The notes beneath the pieces were generated by a model. It was not told the origin of the DNA, made no database searches, and worked only from the letters and a program-made list of their open reading frames with translations. 17,253 nt of DNA from an uncultured Oscillospiraceae bacterium (GTDB lineage Bacteria > Bacillota > Clostridia > Oscillospirales > Oscillospiraceae), in NCBI GenBank assembly GCA_934668605.1, contig CAKUNY010000022.1:1-17253 (forward strand). The letters run 5' to 3'. Positions 1 through 6,993 of this stretch are shown piece by piece (within the stretch, counting starts at the first letter, position 1; each line of letters begins with the position of its first letter). The translations under genes were made by a program, and so were the position numbers.

Positions 1-32
1 GAAAAAGCGGAGTCTATTGATTCCGCTTTTTC
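1..32 (-). terminator. Intrinsic terminator of hpt
   Basis: A perfect 11-bp inverted repeat (1-11 with 22-32) with a 10-nt loop lies directly after the hpt stop codon. Read on the minus strand the stem ends in a run of five T. The repeat is AT-flanked on both sides, so it could also stop transcription arriving from the left of the window. Confidence 0.85.
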
Positions 33-34
33 AT

Positions 35-586
35 TTACTTGTAGCACTCGGGACGCAGAATGCCGATGTAGGGGAGATTGCGGTAGTAGTTGGCGTAGTC
101 CAGACCGTAGCCGACGACAAATTCGTCCGGGATCTCAAAGCCGCAGATGTCGGTCTTGAGGCTCTTATCGTGGCAGGCGGCCTTGTCGAGGAAGGAGACG
201 GTCGTGATGGACGCAGGCTTTCTCGCAGAGAGCAGCTCCTTGAGGTAGTGCATGGTAAGACCCGAGTCGATGATATCCTCGACGATGACAACGTCGCGGC
301 CGGTGATGTTGTTATCCAGGTCCTTGATCAAGCGCACGACGCCGGTGGACTGCGCACCCGCGCCGTAGCTCGAGACGGAGATGAAGTCCATGTCGATGGC
401 GCAGTTCATGCAGCGGCACAGATCGATGTAGAAAAACGAAGCGCCCTTTAAGACGCAAACGAGAACCGGGCGCTTGTCGCCGAGCCGTCTGGTGAGCTCC
501 GTGCCGATTTCCTCGACGCGCGCGGCAATGGCCTTTTCGGTGTAGAGAACGCGTTCAATATCCTGTTCAGCAGATCGGATGAGCAT
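35..586 (-). CDS. hpt: Hypoxanthine (guanine) phosphoribosyltransferase
   Basis: Purine-salvage enzyme of the cytoplasm. It transfers phosphoribose from PRPP to hypoxanthine, and usually guanine, to give IMP/GMP. The 183-residue product has the typical length. It carries the PRPP-binding signature VVIVEDIIDSGLT at residues 99-111, the LKGAS loop near 47-51 and the C-terminal base-binding stretch around DEFVVGYGLDY (154-164). An upstream in-frame ATG at 616 would add ten residues. I chose the ATG at 586 because a perfect AGGAGG (593-598) sits 6 nt before it. The gene diverges from the LysR-type regulator, with a sigma-A promoter at 631-659 and a hairpin terminator right after the stop. The linked palindrome at 682-696 suggests regulator control, which is inference. 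Function is secure at family level; guanine versus hypoxanthine preference cannot be read. Confidence 0.95.
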   Translation of the reverse strand: MLIRSAEQDIERVLYTEKAIAARVEEIGTELTRRLGDKRPVLVCVLKGASFFYIDLCRCMNCAIDMDFISVSSYGAGAQSTGVVRLIKDLDNNITGRDVVIVEDIIDSGLTMHYLKELLSARKPASITTVSFLDKAACHDKSLKTDICGFEIPDEFVVGYGLDYANYYRNLPYIGILRPECYK

Positions 587-609
587 GATAAGCCTCCTGA
601 AAAATTTTC

Positions 610-638
610 TGGACAATCGCAGATACTATGATTATAAT
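610..638 (+). promoter_or_regulatory. Candidate promoter of the LysR-type regulator
   Basis: On the plus strand TGGACA (610-615, one mismatch to TTGACA) is followed after 17 bp by TATAAT (633-638). This -10 shares six of its bases with the -10 of the oppositely directed hpt promoter (the sequence ATTATAAT is a palindrome), so polymerase could probably occupy only one of the two at a time. Confidence 0.6.
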
Positions 639-659
639 CAAAAAACAGGGATAAGTAAA
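631..659 (-). promoter_or_regulatory. hpt promoter (sigma-A type)
   Basis: On the minus strand there is TTTACT (654-659), a 17-bp spacer and a perfect TATAAT (631-636). The predicted transcription start is near 624, giving a leader of about 38 nt. Its -10 overlaps the plus-strand -10 of the divergent lysR promoter. Confidence 0.7.
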
Positions 660-681
660 ATAGATATACGTAATTTTGAGT

Positions 682-696
682 ATTAGAAATTCTAAT
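682..696. promoter_or_regulatory. Palindromic LysR-box candidate (T-N11-A)
   Basis: ATTAGAA-A-TTCTAAT is a perfect 7-bp inverted repeat about one central base. It contains a T-N11-A arrangement (T683, A695), the usual core of LysR-type recognition sites. Its centre (689) is about 65 bp upstream of the predicted hpt start and lies in the untranslated leader of the regulator gene, a typical position for activating the divergent gene and repressing its own. Confidence 0.55.
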
Positions 697-699
697 GAC

Positions 700-706
700 G
701 GAGGGG
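700..706 (+). promoter_or_regulatory. Ribosome-binding site fixing the lysR start
   Basis: GGAGGGG lies 6 nt upstream of the ATG at 713 and downstream of the alternative ATG at 695. This decides for the shorter, 310-residue product. Confidence 0.75.
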
Positions 707-712
707 ACACAG

Positions 713-1645
713 ATGGCAGTCAAGCTGGAGCTCTACCGGGTATTCCACGAGGTGGCGCGCATGGGGAACATCTCCGCCGCCGCGCAGAATCTGTTTATTT
801 CGCAGTCCGCGGTCAGCCAGTCGATCAAGCAATTGGAAGAGCAATTGCAGGTGCGGCTGTTCTCGCGCAGCACGAAGGGCGTTTACTTAACAAGCGAGGG
901 AAAGCTTTTGCAGGAGTATATTTCCCACGCGCTGGGGCTCATTCAGAGCGGGGAGGAAAAGCTTGCGCAGTCGCGGCAGCTCTTAACCGGCGAGCTCATC
1001 ATCGGCGCCAGCGACACGGTGACGAAGACGTATCTTCTCTCGCGCCTGGAGGCGTTTCACCGGGACTACCCCGATATCCGCATCCGGATTTTAAACGGCA
1101 CGAGCCACATGGTGCTCGATTATCTGCATGCCGGGCAGGTGGACATCGCCTTTGCCAGCGACGATCAGGATCCGGCGGTCTATGACGTGCGGCACTGCGT
1201 GGATACGCACACGATCTTTGTCGCCGCGCCCGATTATCCGTGCGATTTTACGCATGCGTACTCGATGGAGGAGATCGCGGCCTTCCCGCTGATCCTGCTC
1301 GAGCGCAAGGCAAGCTCGAGGCTCTATCTCGAGCAGTATTTCCAGCAGCACGGCGTGACGATCCAGCCGGAAATCGAGCTGGGCTCTCACAACCTGCTCA
1401 TTTCGCTTGCGAGAATCGGCCTCGGCGTTGCGTGCGTGACGGAGGAGTTTTCGCAGTCCGGGCTCGGCCGGGGCGTCATTCTGCCGCTGCGGACAGATTT
1501 CGTCATTCCGCCGCGCGCCGTCACGATGTGCACGCTTCAGGGCGTGACCCCAACGTCGGCTGCCAAGCGCTTCATGGACTTCATCTCCGAGAGCAACAAA
1601 ATGGCCTACGATCCCGGCCATTCGTATCACTTTACCAACGGCTGA
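713..1645 (+). CDS. LysR-family transcriptional regulator
   Basis: DNA-binding regulator of 310 residues, the normal length for the family. An N-terminal winged helix-turn-helix (about residues 4-62, with AAAQNLFISQSAVSQSIKQL as the recognition unit) is followed by a two-lobed periplasmic-binding-protein-like effector domain (about 90-300). The effector is unknown. An in-frame ATG at 695 is possible, but it lies inside the 15-bp palindrome and has no ribosome site. The ATG at 713 is preceded by GGAGGGG (700-706) at 6 nt. The gene is divergent from hpt and convergent with recQ, so hpt and itself are the natural candidate targets. The target assignment is inference from the shared control region; membership of the LysR family is clear from the sequence. 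Confidence 0.92.
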   Translation: MAVKLELYRVFHEVARMGNISAAAQNLFISQSAVSQSIKQLEEQLQVRLFSRSTKGVYLTSEGKLLQEYISHALGLIQSGEEKLAQSRQLLTGELIIGASDTVTKTYLLSRLEAFHRDYPDIRIRILNGTSHMVLDYLHAGQVDIAFASDDQDPAVYDVRHCVDTHTIFVAAPDYPCDFTHAYSMEEIAAFPLILLERKASSRLYLEQYFQQHGVTIQPEIELGSHNLLISLARIGLGVACVTEEFSQSGLGRGVILPLRTDFVIPPRAVTMCTLQGVTPTSAAKRFMDFISESNKMAYDPGHSYHFTNG

Positions 1646-1667
1646 TGCGTAAGACCATCAAAAGAAC

Positions 1668-1776
1668 GCGTAGGGGGCGATTGAGCACATCGCCCCAAGG
1701 GCAGTTACGAATTCGCCGAAAATTTTCGTAAAACCGGCTCGTTCTGCCGGGACGATGTGGGCATCGTCCCCTACGC
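1668..1776. repeat. 109-bp intergenic inverted-repeat element (MITE-like)
   Basis: The ends are 14-bp terminal inverted repeats differing at one base (1668-1681 GCGTAGGGGGCGAT; 1763-1776 reads GCGTAGGGGACGAT on the other strand). Each end also folds by itself: GGGGCGAT/ATCGCCCC at 1674-1681 and 1689-1696 with a 7-nt loop, and GGGACGATG/CATCGTCCC at 1749-1757 and 1762-1770 with a 4-nt loop. An inner repeat TTACGAA (1705-1711)/TTCGTAA (1725-1731) continues the symmetry, so the whole block is an imperfect inverted duplication. It contains no gene and fills most of the 201-bp gap between the convergent lysR and recQ genes, where it may also stop transcription from both sides. A mobile origin is inferred from structure only; no second copy is in the window. 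Confidence 0.65.
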
Positions 1777-1846
1777 ATGATTTGAAAGATTTCCGAAATT
1801 TCATAACGTGCATCCACGCATGGACGCAAAATCCGTAGAGGCGGAG

Positions 1847-3685
1847 CTACTTTCCGCGCTGGTAATCGCGGATGGCGCTCAAAAAGTCCTCGCCGTAGCG
1901 GCAGGCCTTGACCTCGCCGATGCCGGAGACGCAAAGGAGCGCGTCCATCGTCTCGGGCGCCTTTTCCGCCATGTCGAGAAGCGTGGAGTTCGAGCAGACA
2001 ATGTAGGCCGGGACGTTTTCCCGCTGGGCAATTTTCATGCGCGTCTCGCGCAGCACACCAAACAGATCGTCCGCGCCGGAGGATACCGGGGCGGGCTTTT
2101 TTGCGCTCTTTTGAGAGGTCTTCGGCGCGGGCTCCGGCTCGGCCAGCACTGGCATGAGAAGCTGCCTGCCGCGGAAGAGAACGTCCCGCGCCTTTTCTCC
2201 GGGCTCTAACGTGCTGTGCTCAGGGTTGACGCGAAGGTACCCCTCCGCCTCTAAAAAATCGCACAGTGCGTTCAGCTCCTGCCGCTTTTCGTGCATGAGG
2301 TTATAGGTCGAAATCCGGTCGAGCCCGAGCTCTGAAATCCGCTTATCCCGGCTGCCGCGCAGAACGCGAAGCACCATTGTTTTTCCGACGAAATAGCCGA
2401 GCTTTTCATAGATCCGGTACACGCACGAAAGAAGCATCTGCGCCGGAACGGTCACGTCCTGCATGCGCCGCTCGGTTTTGCAGTTGCCGCAGCAGCCGCA
2501 GCTTTCGGGGTGGCTCTGGCCGAAATAGGATAGAATGTAGCCGCGCAGACAGTCGGTCGTTTTGCAGTAGCCCGTCATCTGCCGCAGGCGCTGAAGATCT
2601 CCTTCGCGCACACGCTCCTGCACGTCGGGGTCCAGTTCTTCGTTGCCGCCGTTCTGGATGAGAAAGCGCGCCGTCTGGACATCGCCGGGGGCATAGAGCA
2701 ATATGCATTCGCCGCAGCTGCCGTCTCTTCCCGCGCGCCCGGCCTCCTGATAGTAGGCCTCCAGGGATTTTGGCATGTTGTAGTGAATGACGAAGCTGAC
2801 GTTTGATTTGTCGATGCCCATGCCGAAGGCGTTCGTCGCGACCATGACGGTTTTGCGGTCGAAGCGGAACTCGTCCTGATTGGCGCGGCGCTCTTCCTCA
2901 GAGAGTCCCGCGTGATAGCGTGTGGCGGCAATGCCCTTGTCGTTTAAAAACTCGCACACGCGCTCGACGGAGGCTCTTGTATTGCAGTAGACAATGCCGG
3001 CCTTTCCGCTTCGTTCGCGCACGAGCTGCAGCGTCGCGGCCAGCTTGCTTGTTGGATGCTGGACAGCAAAATAGAGATTCGGGCGGTCGAAGCCTGTGAT
3101 GTTGAGAAGAGGATTTTTGAGCCCCAGATGCGAGACGATATCTGCGCGCACCTGCTTCGTTGCGGTGGCCGTAAAGGCGGCGACAACGGGGCGCGCGGGA
3201 AGCTGCGCGATAAAATCGGCGATTTTCAGATAGCTCGGCCTGAAATCCTGCCCCCATTGCGAGATGCAGTGCGCCTCGTCGACGGCGAGAAGCGAGACAG
3301 GAACGTGCGAGATGAGGCTCAGAAAGCTCTCGTTTTCCAGCCGCTCGGGCGCGACATACAGGAGCTTATACTGCTCCTTCGCGGTTTTCGCGTACGTTTC
3401 CCGCAGCTGCTCGAGAGAAAGGGAGCTGTTGAGAAAGGCCGCCGGAACACCCGCCTCCGTGAGCGCCGCGACCTGATCGGTCATAAGGGAGATGAGCGGC
3501 GAGACAACGATGGTAAGCCCTGGGAGCATCATGGCGGGGATCTGGTAGCAGATCGATTTTCCGCCGCCCGTCGGCATCACGCCCAGAACGTCCCGGCCGG
3601 ACAAAATCGCGTCGATCAGCGCCTCCTGCCCGCCGCGGAAGGCGCTGTGACCAAAGTATTTTTTCAGCAGCGTCCTTTTTTCCAA
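1847..3685 (-). CDS. recQ: ATP-dependent DNA helicase RecQ
   Basis: 3'-5' superfamily 2 helicase acting in recombination and repair of stalled forks. With the chosen start it is 612 residues, the standard bacterial RecQ length. Visible parts: Walker A PTGGGKS (38-44), DEAH box (136-139) followed by the CISQWGQDFRP loop, motif VI QEAGRAGRDG (313-322), zinc-binding cysteines 379, 396, 399 and 402 spaced C-x16-C-x2-C-x2-C, an RQC winged-helix region, a short Ala/Pro/Lys linker (about 520-535) and a C-terminal HRDC domain (about 540-605). The frame is open to a GTG at 3715, which has no ribosome site. GAGGAA at 3692-3697 stands 6 nt before the TTG at 3685, so I take that TTG as the start. It follows the DivIVA-like gene on the same strand; a TATAAT at 3739-3744 with a poor -35 may be its own promoter. 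Confidence 0.93.
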   Translation of the reverse strand: MEKRTLLKKYFGHSAFRGGQEALIDAILSGRDVLGVMPTGGGKSICYQIPAMMLPGLTIVVSPLISLMTDQVAALTEAGVPAAFLNSSLSLEQLRETYAKTAKEQYKLLYVAPERLENESFLSLISHVPVSLLAVDEAHCISQWGQDFRPSYLKIADFIAQLPARPVVAAFTATATKQVRADIVSHLGLKNPLLNITGFDRPNLYFAVQHPTSKLAATLQLVRERSGKAGIVYCNTRASVERVCEFLNDKGIAATRYHAGLSEEERRANQDEFRFDRKTVMVATNAFGMGIDKSNVSFVIHYNMPKSLEAYYQEAGRAGRDGSCGECILLYAPGDVQTARFLIQNGGNEELDPDVQERVREGDLQRLRQMTGYCKTTDCLRGYILSYFGQSHPESCGCCGNCKTERRMQDVTVPAQMLLSCVYRIYEKLGYFVGKTMVLRVLRGSRDKRISELGLDRISTYNLMHEKRQELNALCDFLEAEGYLRVNPEHSTLEPGEKARDVLFRGRQLLMPVLAEPEPAPKTSQKSAKKPAPVSSGADDLFGVLRETRMKIAQRENVPAYIVCSNSTLLDMAEKAPETMDALLCVSGIGEVKACRYGEDFLSAIRDYQRGK

Positions 3686-3691
3686 AATCAA

Positions 3692-3697
3692 TTCCTC
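3692..3697 (-). promoter_or_regulatory. Ribosome-binding site for a TTG-initiated recQ
   Basis: GAGGAA on the minus strand with 6-nt spacing to the TTG codon at 3685-3683. The upstream GTG (3715) has only pyrimidine-rich sequence before it. Confidence 0.6.
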
Positions 3698-3748
3698 ATA
3701 GCACAGCCGCCACACAGAAGCGTGACGGCTGAAAACATATTATAGTGA

Positions 3749-4435
3749 TCAGAGTTCGTCCTCGTCCGGGAGCTGGAGCTCGTCGAATGCGTTTTCTGCG
3801 TCGTCGAAGATGGCCTGGATGTCGGCAAGCGTCTCCTGCAAACGGGTAAGACCGGAGGACAGGTCGGAGGTGAGCGCGGAAATTTCCTCGCCCGCGTCGG
3901 TGTAACGGTCTTTGGACTGCTCGCAAAGAAGGCTCAGCTGCTCGCGAAGCTTTCTTGCCCGCACCATAGCGTTTCGTTCGGCCTGCTCGGCGCGGCGATA
4001 GGCGGCAAGCTCCTGCTGGTTGAGATCGACCGGCGCTTCGGTCTGCGGCTGCGCGGCATCCTCTCCGGCAGAATCAGCTTCGACTTCCTCCGCGGGGGCA
4101 GCCTGCTCAGACTGGAGCTGCTCGAGCTCCTGCTTTGCCGCGTCCAGCTGGGCGGCAAGCGAGCTTGCCTCGTCGGAAAGGGAGACGACCTGCTCGGAAA
4201 GCGCGCCGTCTTCCTCCTTCAATTTCTCGTGCTCCGCGCGCAGATCCTCGAGCGCGGTTTGCAGACGGGTGTTTTCGGCCAGCAGATGGTCGTTTTCCTG
4301 GCTCAGCGCCTGCTTCTCATCCTCCAGCTTTTTGAGCGCCTTCTGGTGCGCGGCAGAGGTTTCTTCGATATAGTTGACAACGTCTGTGCGGGAGAACCCG
4401 CCGACCGCCGTGCGGAATTTGGAAAAGTCGGACAT
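3749..4435 (-). CDS. DivIVA-like coiled-coil protein
   Basis: A 228-residue acidic protein. The N-terminus (MSDFSKFRTAVGGFSRTDVV, residues 1-20) resembles the DivIVA/GpsB membrane-targeting head, in which a short F-x-GF/Y-x-R-x-DV segment precedes a helix. Residues 25-125 are an almost unbroken coiled coil rich in Glu, Lys, Leu and Gln. An acidic, Ala/Pro-rich linker (about 126-150) separates it from a second helical region, and the tail ends in LPDEDEL. DivIVA-family proteins mark curved membrane and division sites and recruit partners; which partner is meant here cannot be seen. An in-frame ATG at 4522 would add 29 residues, but GGAGG (4443-4447) 7 nt before the ATG at 4435 and the promoter at 4467-4495 fix the shorter form. 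recQ follows 63 bp downstream. No strong terminator separates them. Confidence 0.75.
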   Translation of the reverse strand: MSDFSKFRTAVGGFSRTDVVNYIEETSAAHQKALKKLEDEKQALSQENDHLLAENTRLQTALEDLRAEHEKLKEEDGALSEQVVSLSDEASSLAAQLDAAKQELEQLQSEQAAPAEEVEADSAGEDAAQPQTEAPVDLNQQELAAYRRAEQAERNAMVRARKLREQLSLLCEQSKDRYTDAGEEISALTSDLSSGLTRLQETLADIQAIFDDAENAFDELQLPDEDEL

Positions 4436-4466
4436 AAAAGCGCCTCCAAAGCTCAAAAGTAAGCCT

Positions 4467-4495
4467 ATTATAGCACGGTGTTTCCCAAAAGACAA
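4467..4495 (-). promoter_or_regulatory. Promoter of the DivIVA-like gene
   Basis: Minus-strand TTGTCT (4490-4495), a 17-bp spacer and TATAAT (4467-4472). It lies immediately after the terminator of the PAP2 gene and starts a new transcript about 25 nt before the coding region. Confidence 0.7.
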
Positions 4496-4536
4496 CAAAA
4501 ACAGCGCCCGTTCGCCATGCATTGACGAACGGGCGC
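4495..4536 (-). terminator. Intrinsic terminator of the DUF2238-PAP2 operon
   Basis: Perfect 11-bp stem GCGCCCGTTCG (4504-4514) with CGAACGGGCGC (4526-4536), an 11-nt loop and, on the minus strand, a following TGTTTTTGTTG tract. It starts 5 nt after the PAP2 stop codon. Confidence 0.85.
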
Positions 4537-4540
4537 GGGG

Positions 4541-5206
4541 TTATACGGATTGCTTGAGCCGGTTTTTGGGGAACGGGCGATAAATCAGGACGCACAAAAG
4601 GATGCTCACGGGAATCGCGACGAGGACATCGAGCATCGAGTGCTGCTTGACAAAGACGGTAGACATGCTGATGATCGCGCCGAGGGGCACCATCATAAGA
4701 TGCAGCTTCTTTGCCCGCAGCCGGGGCGCGTCAAAGCACGCAAGCGCCAAGGCCGCGCAGCCGATGACGTGCATGCTGGGGATGACGTTGGTGTTCGTGT
4801 CGGCGGCGTAGATTTTTTTCACCAGCCAGATGAAAACATCGTTCTGCTGGAAATCCGTCGGGCGCAGGTCTTGACCGTTCGGGAAGAGCATGCAGAAGAT
4901 GATCGAGCCGCCGAAGCCGAAGCCGATGTAGAGCATGAAGCGCTTGAAGGCGGGCGGGTCTGTAAAAATCAGATACGCCGTCATTAAAAACAGCAGCGGG
5001 TGCCACATGCAGTACGGAACGATGAAAAACCGGCAGAACGGAATCGCATCGTCGATGGGCAGATACGACACCCAGTAGTTTTTTGTCACGAGATGCTCCG
5101 CGAGATAGAACAAAGACAGATAGACATTCCAGATGAGAAGGTACCAGAAATGGTGAAAATCATCAATTGTCCCGATTTTCAGCTTCCTGCGAGGGCTCTT
5201 TGACAT
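4541..5206 (-). CDS. PAP2-superfamily (Aur1/IPC-synthase-like) membrane phosphatase
   Basis: Integral membrane protein of 221 residues with about five or six hydrophobic segments. The PAP2 phosphatase motifs are in order: an RP pair (115-116, end of motif C1), PSMH (143-146, motif C2 with its His) and S-x6-H-x3-D (His189, Asp193, motif C3 in a STVFVKQHSMLDV context). The classical C1 lysine and the C3 Arg after Ser are absent, as in the Aur1-like branch that uses lipid phosphates or transfers phospho-head groups. The substrate is therefore probably a phospholipid or isoprenoid phosphate, by inference. I took the ATG at 5206; it overlaps the DUF2238 gene by 44 bp and has an AAGGAG 12 nt upstream, so it may depend on translational coupling. 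The last eight or so residues are basic and cytosolic-looking. Confidence 0.82.
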   Translation of the reverse strand: MSKSPRRKLKIGTIDDFHHFWYLLIWNVYLSLFYLAEHLVTKNYWVSYLPIDDAIPFCRFFIVPYCMWHPLLFLMTAYLIFTDPPAFKRFMLYIGFGFGGSIIFCMLFPNGQDLRPTDFQQNDVFIWLVKKIYAADTNTNVIPSMHVIGCAALALACFDAPRLRAKKLHLMMVPLGAIISMSTVFVKQHSMLDVLVAIPVSILLCVLIYRPFPKNRLKQSV

Positions 5207-6026
5207 GGTCAGAATCAAGCTCCTTGTTCGTTTTTTCAATGGTCGGGATGAAGGCCTTTGCAAATTTGCCCTCCCCCCGGTGCTTGAGATAGAAGTAACC
5301 GATCACGCTGAACACGGTCGCGCCGATGAAGTTGACGAACAGATCCTCCATCGTGTCGTACAGGCCGATATCGAGGTACCCGGTAAAGCCGAGATCCCTT
5401 CCATTGACCGCGACGGAGGTAATGCCGTCGATCGTAATCGGGATGTTGCTGTTCGTGGGGTCCAGCATCACAGACGAAATGGTGTGGACAATGGTGTCCT
5501 TCTGCATGTCCATGTGGAAAAGCCTGTCCATCCCGAACTCAAAAAACTCCCACAGAACGCCGATCGTCATCGAGAAGCAGAACGCGGCCAGCGCCACATA
5601 GATGGGCGAGAGCGTGAACTTGATCTTCGTGTCGCGGTTCAGAATGTCGATCAGCGAGAAGCCGACCGCCGCGCAGAGAAAGCCGTTCGTCGTGTGGAGC
5701 ATTGTGTCCCAGTTGGGGTACTGGATGAAATAGCTCTGGAGCTCGCCTAAGATTTCCGCCGCGAAGATGAAAAGCAGGATGATGATCTCAAGCGTGCTCG
5801 GAAGGCGGATGCCGAAGTTTTTCTGGATGAAAAACGGAAGCATGAACAAAAACAGCACCAGCACGCACACAAACGCGCTTTCATATTCCTGCCGGATGAT
5901 GGCCGATACGAGCGAGGCAAGAACGATGAGACGCAAAACGAGATAAACGGCAAACACGACGGGCTGACGCCGGATGGCGGACCCCAGTTCGCCGCGCGCG
6001 TGCAGGGGCTTGGGCGGTTTTTTCAT
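5163..6026 (-). CDS. DUF2238 (YjdF-like) integral membrane protein
   Basis: A 287-residue protein with about seven predicted membrane segments and a charged C-terminal tail (about 245-287, rich in Glu and Lys). It matches the DUF2238/YjdF family by its acidic/histidine signatures in membrane context: WDTMLHTTNGFLCAAVGFS, LWEFFEFGMD and YDTMEDLFVNFIGA. The biochemical role of the family is not established. The first gene of a two-gene operon with the PAP2 phosphatase, its last 44 bp encode both proteins in different frames. The ATG at 6026 has AAGGAA upstream at proper spacing. The promoter is at 6078-6106. The tight coupling to a lipid-phosphatase-like enzyme hints at a shared envelope-lipid role (inference). 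Confidence 0.8.
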   Translation of the reverse strand: MKKPPKPLHARGELGSAIRRQPVVFAVYLVLRLIVLASLVSAIIRQEYESAFVCVLVLFLFMLPFFIQKNFGIRLPSTLEIIILLFIFAAEILGELQSYFIQYPNWDTMLHTTNGFLCAAVGFSLIDILNRDTKIKFTLSPIYVALAAFCFSMTIGVLWEFFEFGMDRLFHMDMQKDTIVHTISSVMLDPTNSNIPITIDGITSVAVNGRDLGFTGYLDIGLYDTMEDLFVNFIGATVFSVIGYFYLKHRGEGKFAKAFIPTIEKTNKELDSDHVKEPSQEAENRDN

Positions 6027-6077
6027 GGGCGGTTCCTTTCAAATCTGCCATATGGCTAGTGCGTTATCGGTCTTCAA

Positions 6078-6106
6078 ATTATATCCGAAGAAGGAGGAAA
6101 ATGCAA
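6078..6106 (-). promoter_or_regulatory. Promoter of the DUF2238-PAP2 operon
   Basis: Minus-strand TTGCAT (6101-6106), a 17-bp spacer and a perfect TATAAT (6078-6083). The -10 is consensus, while the -35 keeps only the TTG part. Confidence 0.55.
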
Positions 6107-6109
6107 ACC

Positions 6110-6155
6110 AAAAATAGCCTGTCCGGAACCGCAAAAAACCATACGCGTTACAGGC
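6110..6155 (-). terminator. Probable ribU terminator
   Basis: GCCTGT (6117-6122) pairs with ACAGGC (6150-6155). An inner AACGC/GCGGTT pairing with one bulge extends the fold, and on the minus strand TATTTTT follows. The loop is large, so efficiency is uncertain. Confidence 0.5.
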
Positions 6156-6158
6156 AGC

Positions 6159-6887
6159 TCAGGCGCTTTTTTTGCGGCGGAAGAAGACCTTCTCCACGCG
6201 CTTATAAAGAAGCATTGTGAGAATCGACACCAGTACGCCCTTTAAAATATTGAACGGGACGACGGCGAACAGAACCAGCGTCGGAAGGCTCGTGATGGCG
6301 GAGTTGACGGCGGTGCCCATGGAGATGATCGCGTCCATCGGCATCCCGAAAAGCTCGGAGAACTTCGGAATTAAGTACCACGCGTTAAACATGCTGCCAA
6401 AGACGCTCATGACCGCTGTACCGAGCGCGAGCGAGAGAATTGCGCCCTTTTTTGAGAGCGTTGCCTGATAGCAGATGGCGGCGGGCAGGACGAACGAGCA
6501 GCCAACGAGGAAGTTCGCAAGATCGCCGACAAACGCTGTCGACGTACCCTTGATGAGGAGCTTCAAAATAATTTTTACGAACTCGCACGTCACGCCCGCG
6601 ACGGGACCCATGTAGAACGCGCAGACCATGACGGGAAGCTCGCTGAAATCGAGCTTATAAAACGACGGCGCGAAGAAGAGCGGGATATCTACGATGTGCA
6701 GAACCGCCGCAATCGCCGAGAACATGGCGATGAACGTGATGGCGCGCGTCTTTTTGAGGCGGTGGCGCTTTTTCATGACGAGGTACTCGGAGCCGAGCGC
6801 CGCGAGCAGAATCACCGCGACAAGCGCGAGGCTTACGCCGAGAAACGAGAGGTTTTCCTGAAGCAGCTGGAGAGTTGATGGTTTCAT
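6159..6887 (-). CDS. ribU: Riboflavin ECF transporter S component RibU
   Basis: Substrate-binding membrane subunit of an energy-coupling-factor vitamin transporter for riboflavin. It works with a shared EcfA-EcfA'-EcfT module encoded elsewhere. The product is 242 residues with about six membrane helices. The stretch FSELPVMVCAFYMGPVAG followed by FVKIILKLLIKGTSTAFVGDLANF is characteristic of RibU, and the C-terminus is strongly basic (RRKKSA). The FMN riboswitch 100 bp upstream confirms the substrate independently. An ATG at 6968 is in frame, but it lies upstream of the riboswitch terminator. The ATG at 6887 has AGGTGA at 5 nt and is the start. It is expressed alone from the promoter at 7144-7172 and ends at the terminator at 6110-6155. 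Confidence 0.93.
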   Translation of the reverse strand: MKPSTLQLLQENLSFLGVSLALVAVILLAALGSEYLVMKKRHRLKKTRAITFIAMFSAIAAVLHIVDIPLFFAPSFYKLDFSELPVMVCAFYMGPVAGVTCEFVKIILKLLIKGTSTAFVGDLANFLVGCSFVLPAAICYQATLSKKGAILSLALGTAVMSVFGSMFNAWYLIPKFSELFGMPMDAIISMGTAVNSAITSLPTLVLFAVVPFNILKGVLVSILTMLLYKRVEKVFFRRKKSA

Positions 6888-6903
6888 ATGTATCACCTGA
6901 CAA

Positions 6904-6940
6904 TAAAAAAATATGCGTCCGAAGAAGCTTCTCCGGGCGC
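6904..6940 (-). terminator. Riboswitch-controlled terminator of ribU
   Basis: A 26-nt near-perfect palindrome (6915-6940, core CCGGAGAAG/CTTCTTCGG with one internal mismatch) is followed on the minus strand by ATATTTTTTTATT. It sits between the FMN aptamer and the ribU start codon. FMN binding would be expected to favour it and stop transcription. Confidence 0.8.
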
Positions 6941-6993
6941 TTAATAGGCAGACAAAAACTGGATGCATGCAATTCCAGAATCGGCCTGCGGCT

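Noticed and set aside
3704..3731. Hairpin CAGCCG/CGGCTG between the DivIVA-like gene and recQ as a terminator
   Set aside because: Only 6 bp outside a 16-nt loop, and no T-run follows on either strand; it also overlaps the recQ leader.
6101..6220. 39-codon plus-strand open frame with AAGGAGG just before its ATG
   Set aside because: The ribosome-like motif is only 3 nt from the ATG, no plus-strand promoter is visible, the frame runs antisense into the ribU 3' end, and the same bases hold the -35 of the DUF2238 promoter and the ribU terminator.
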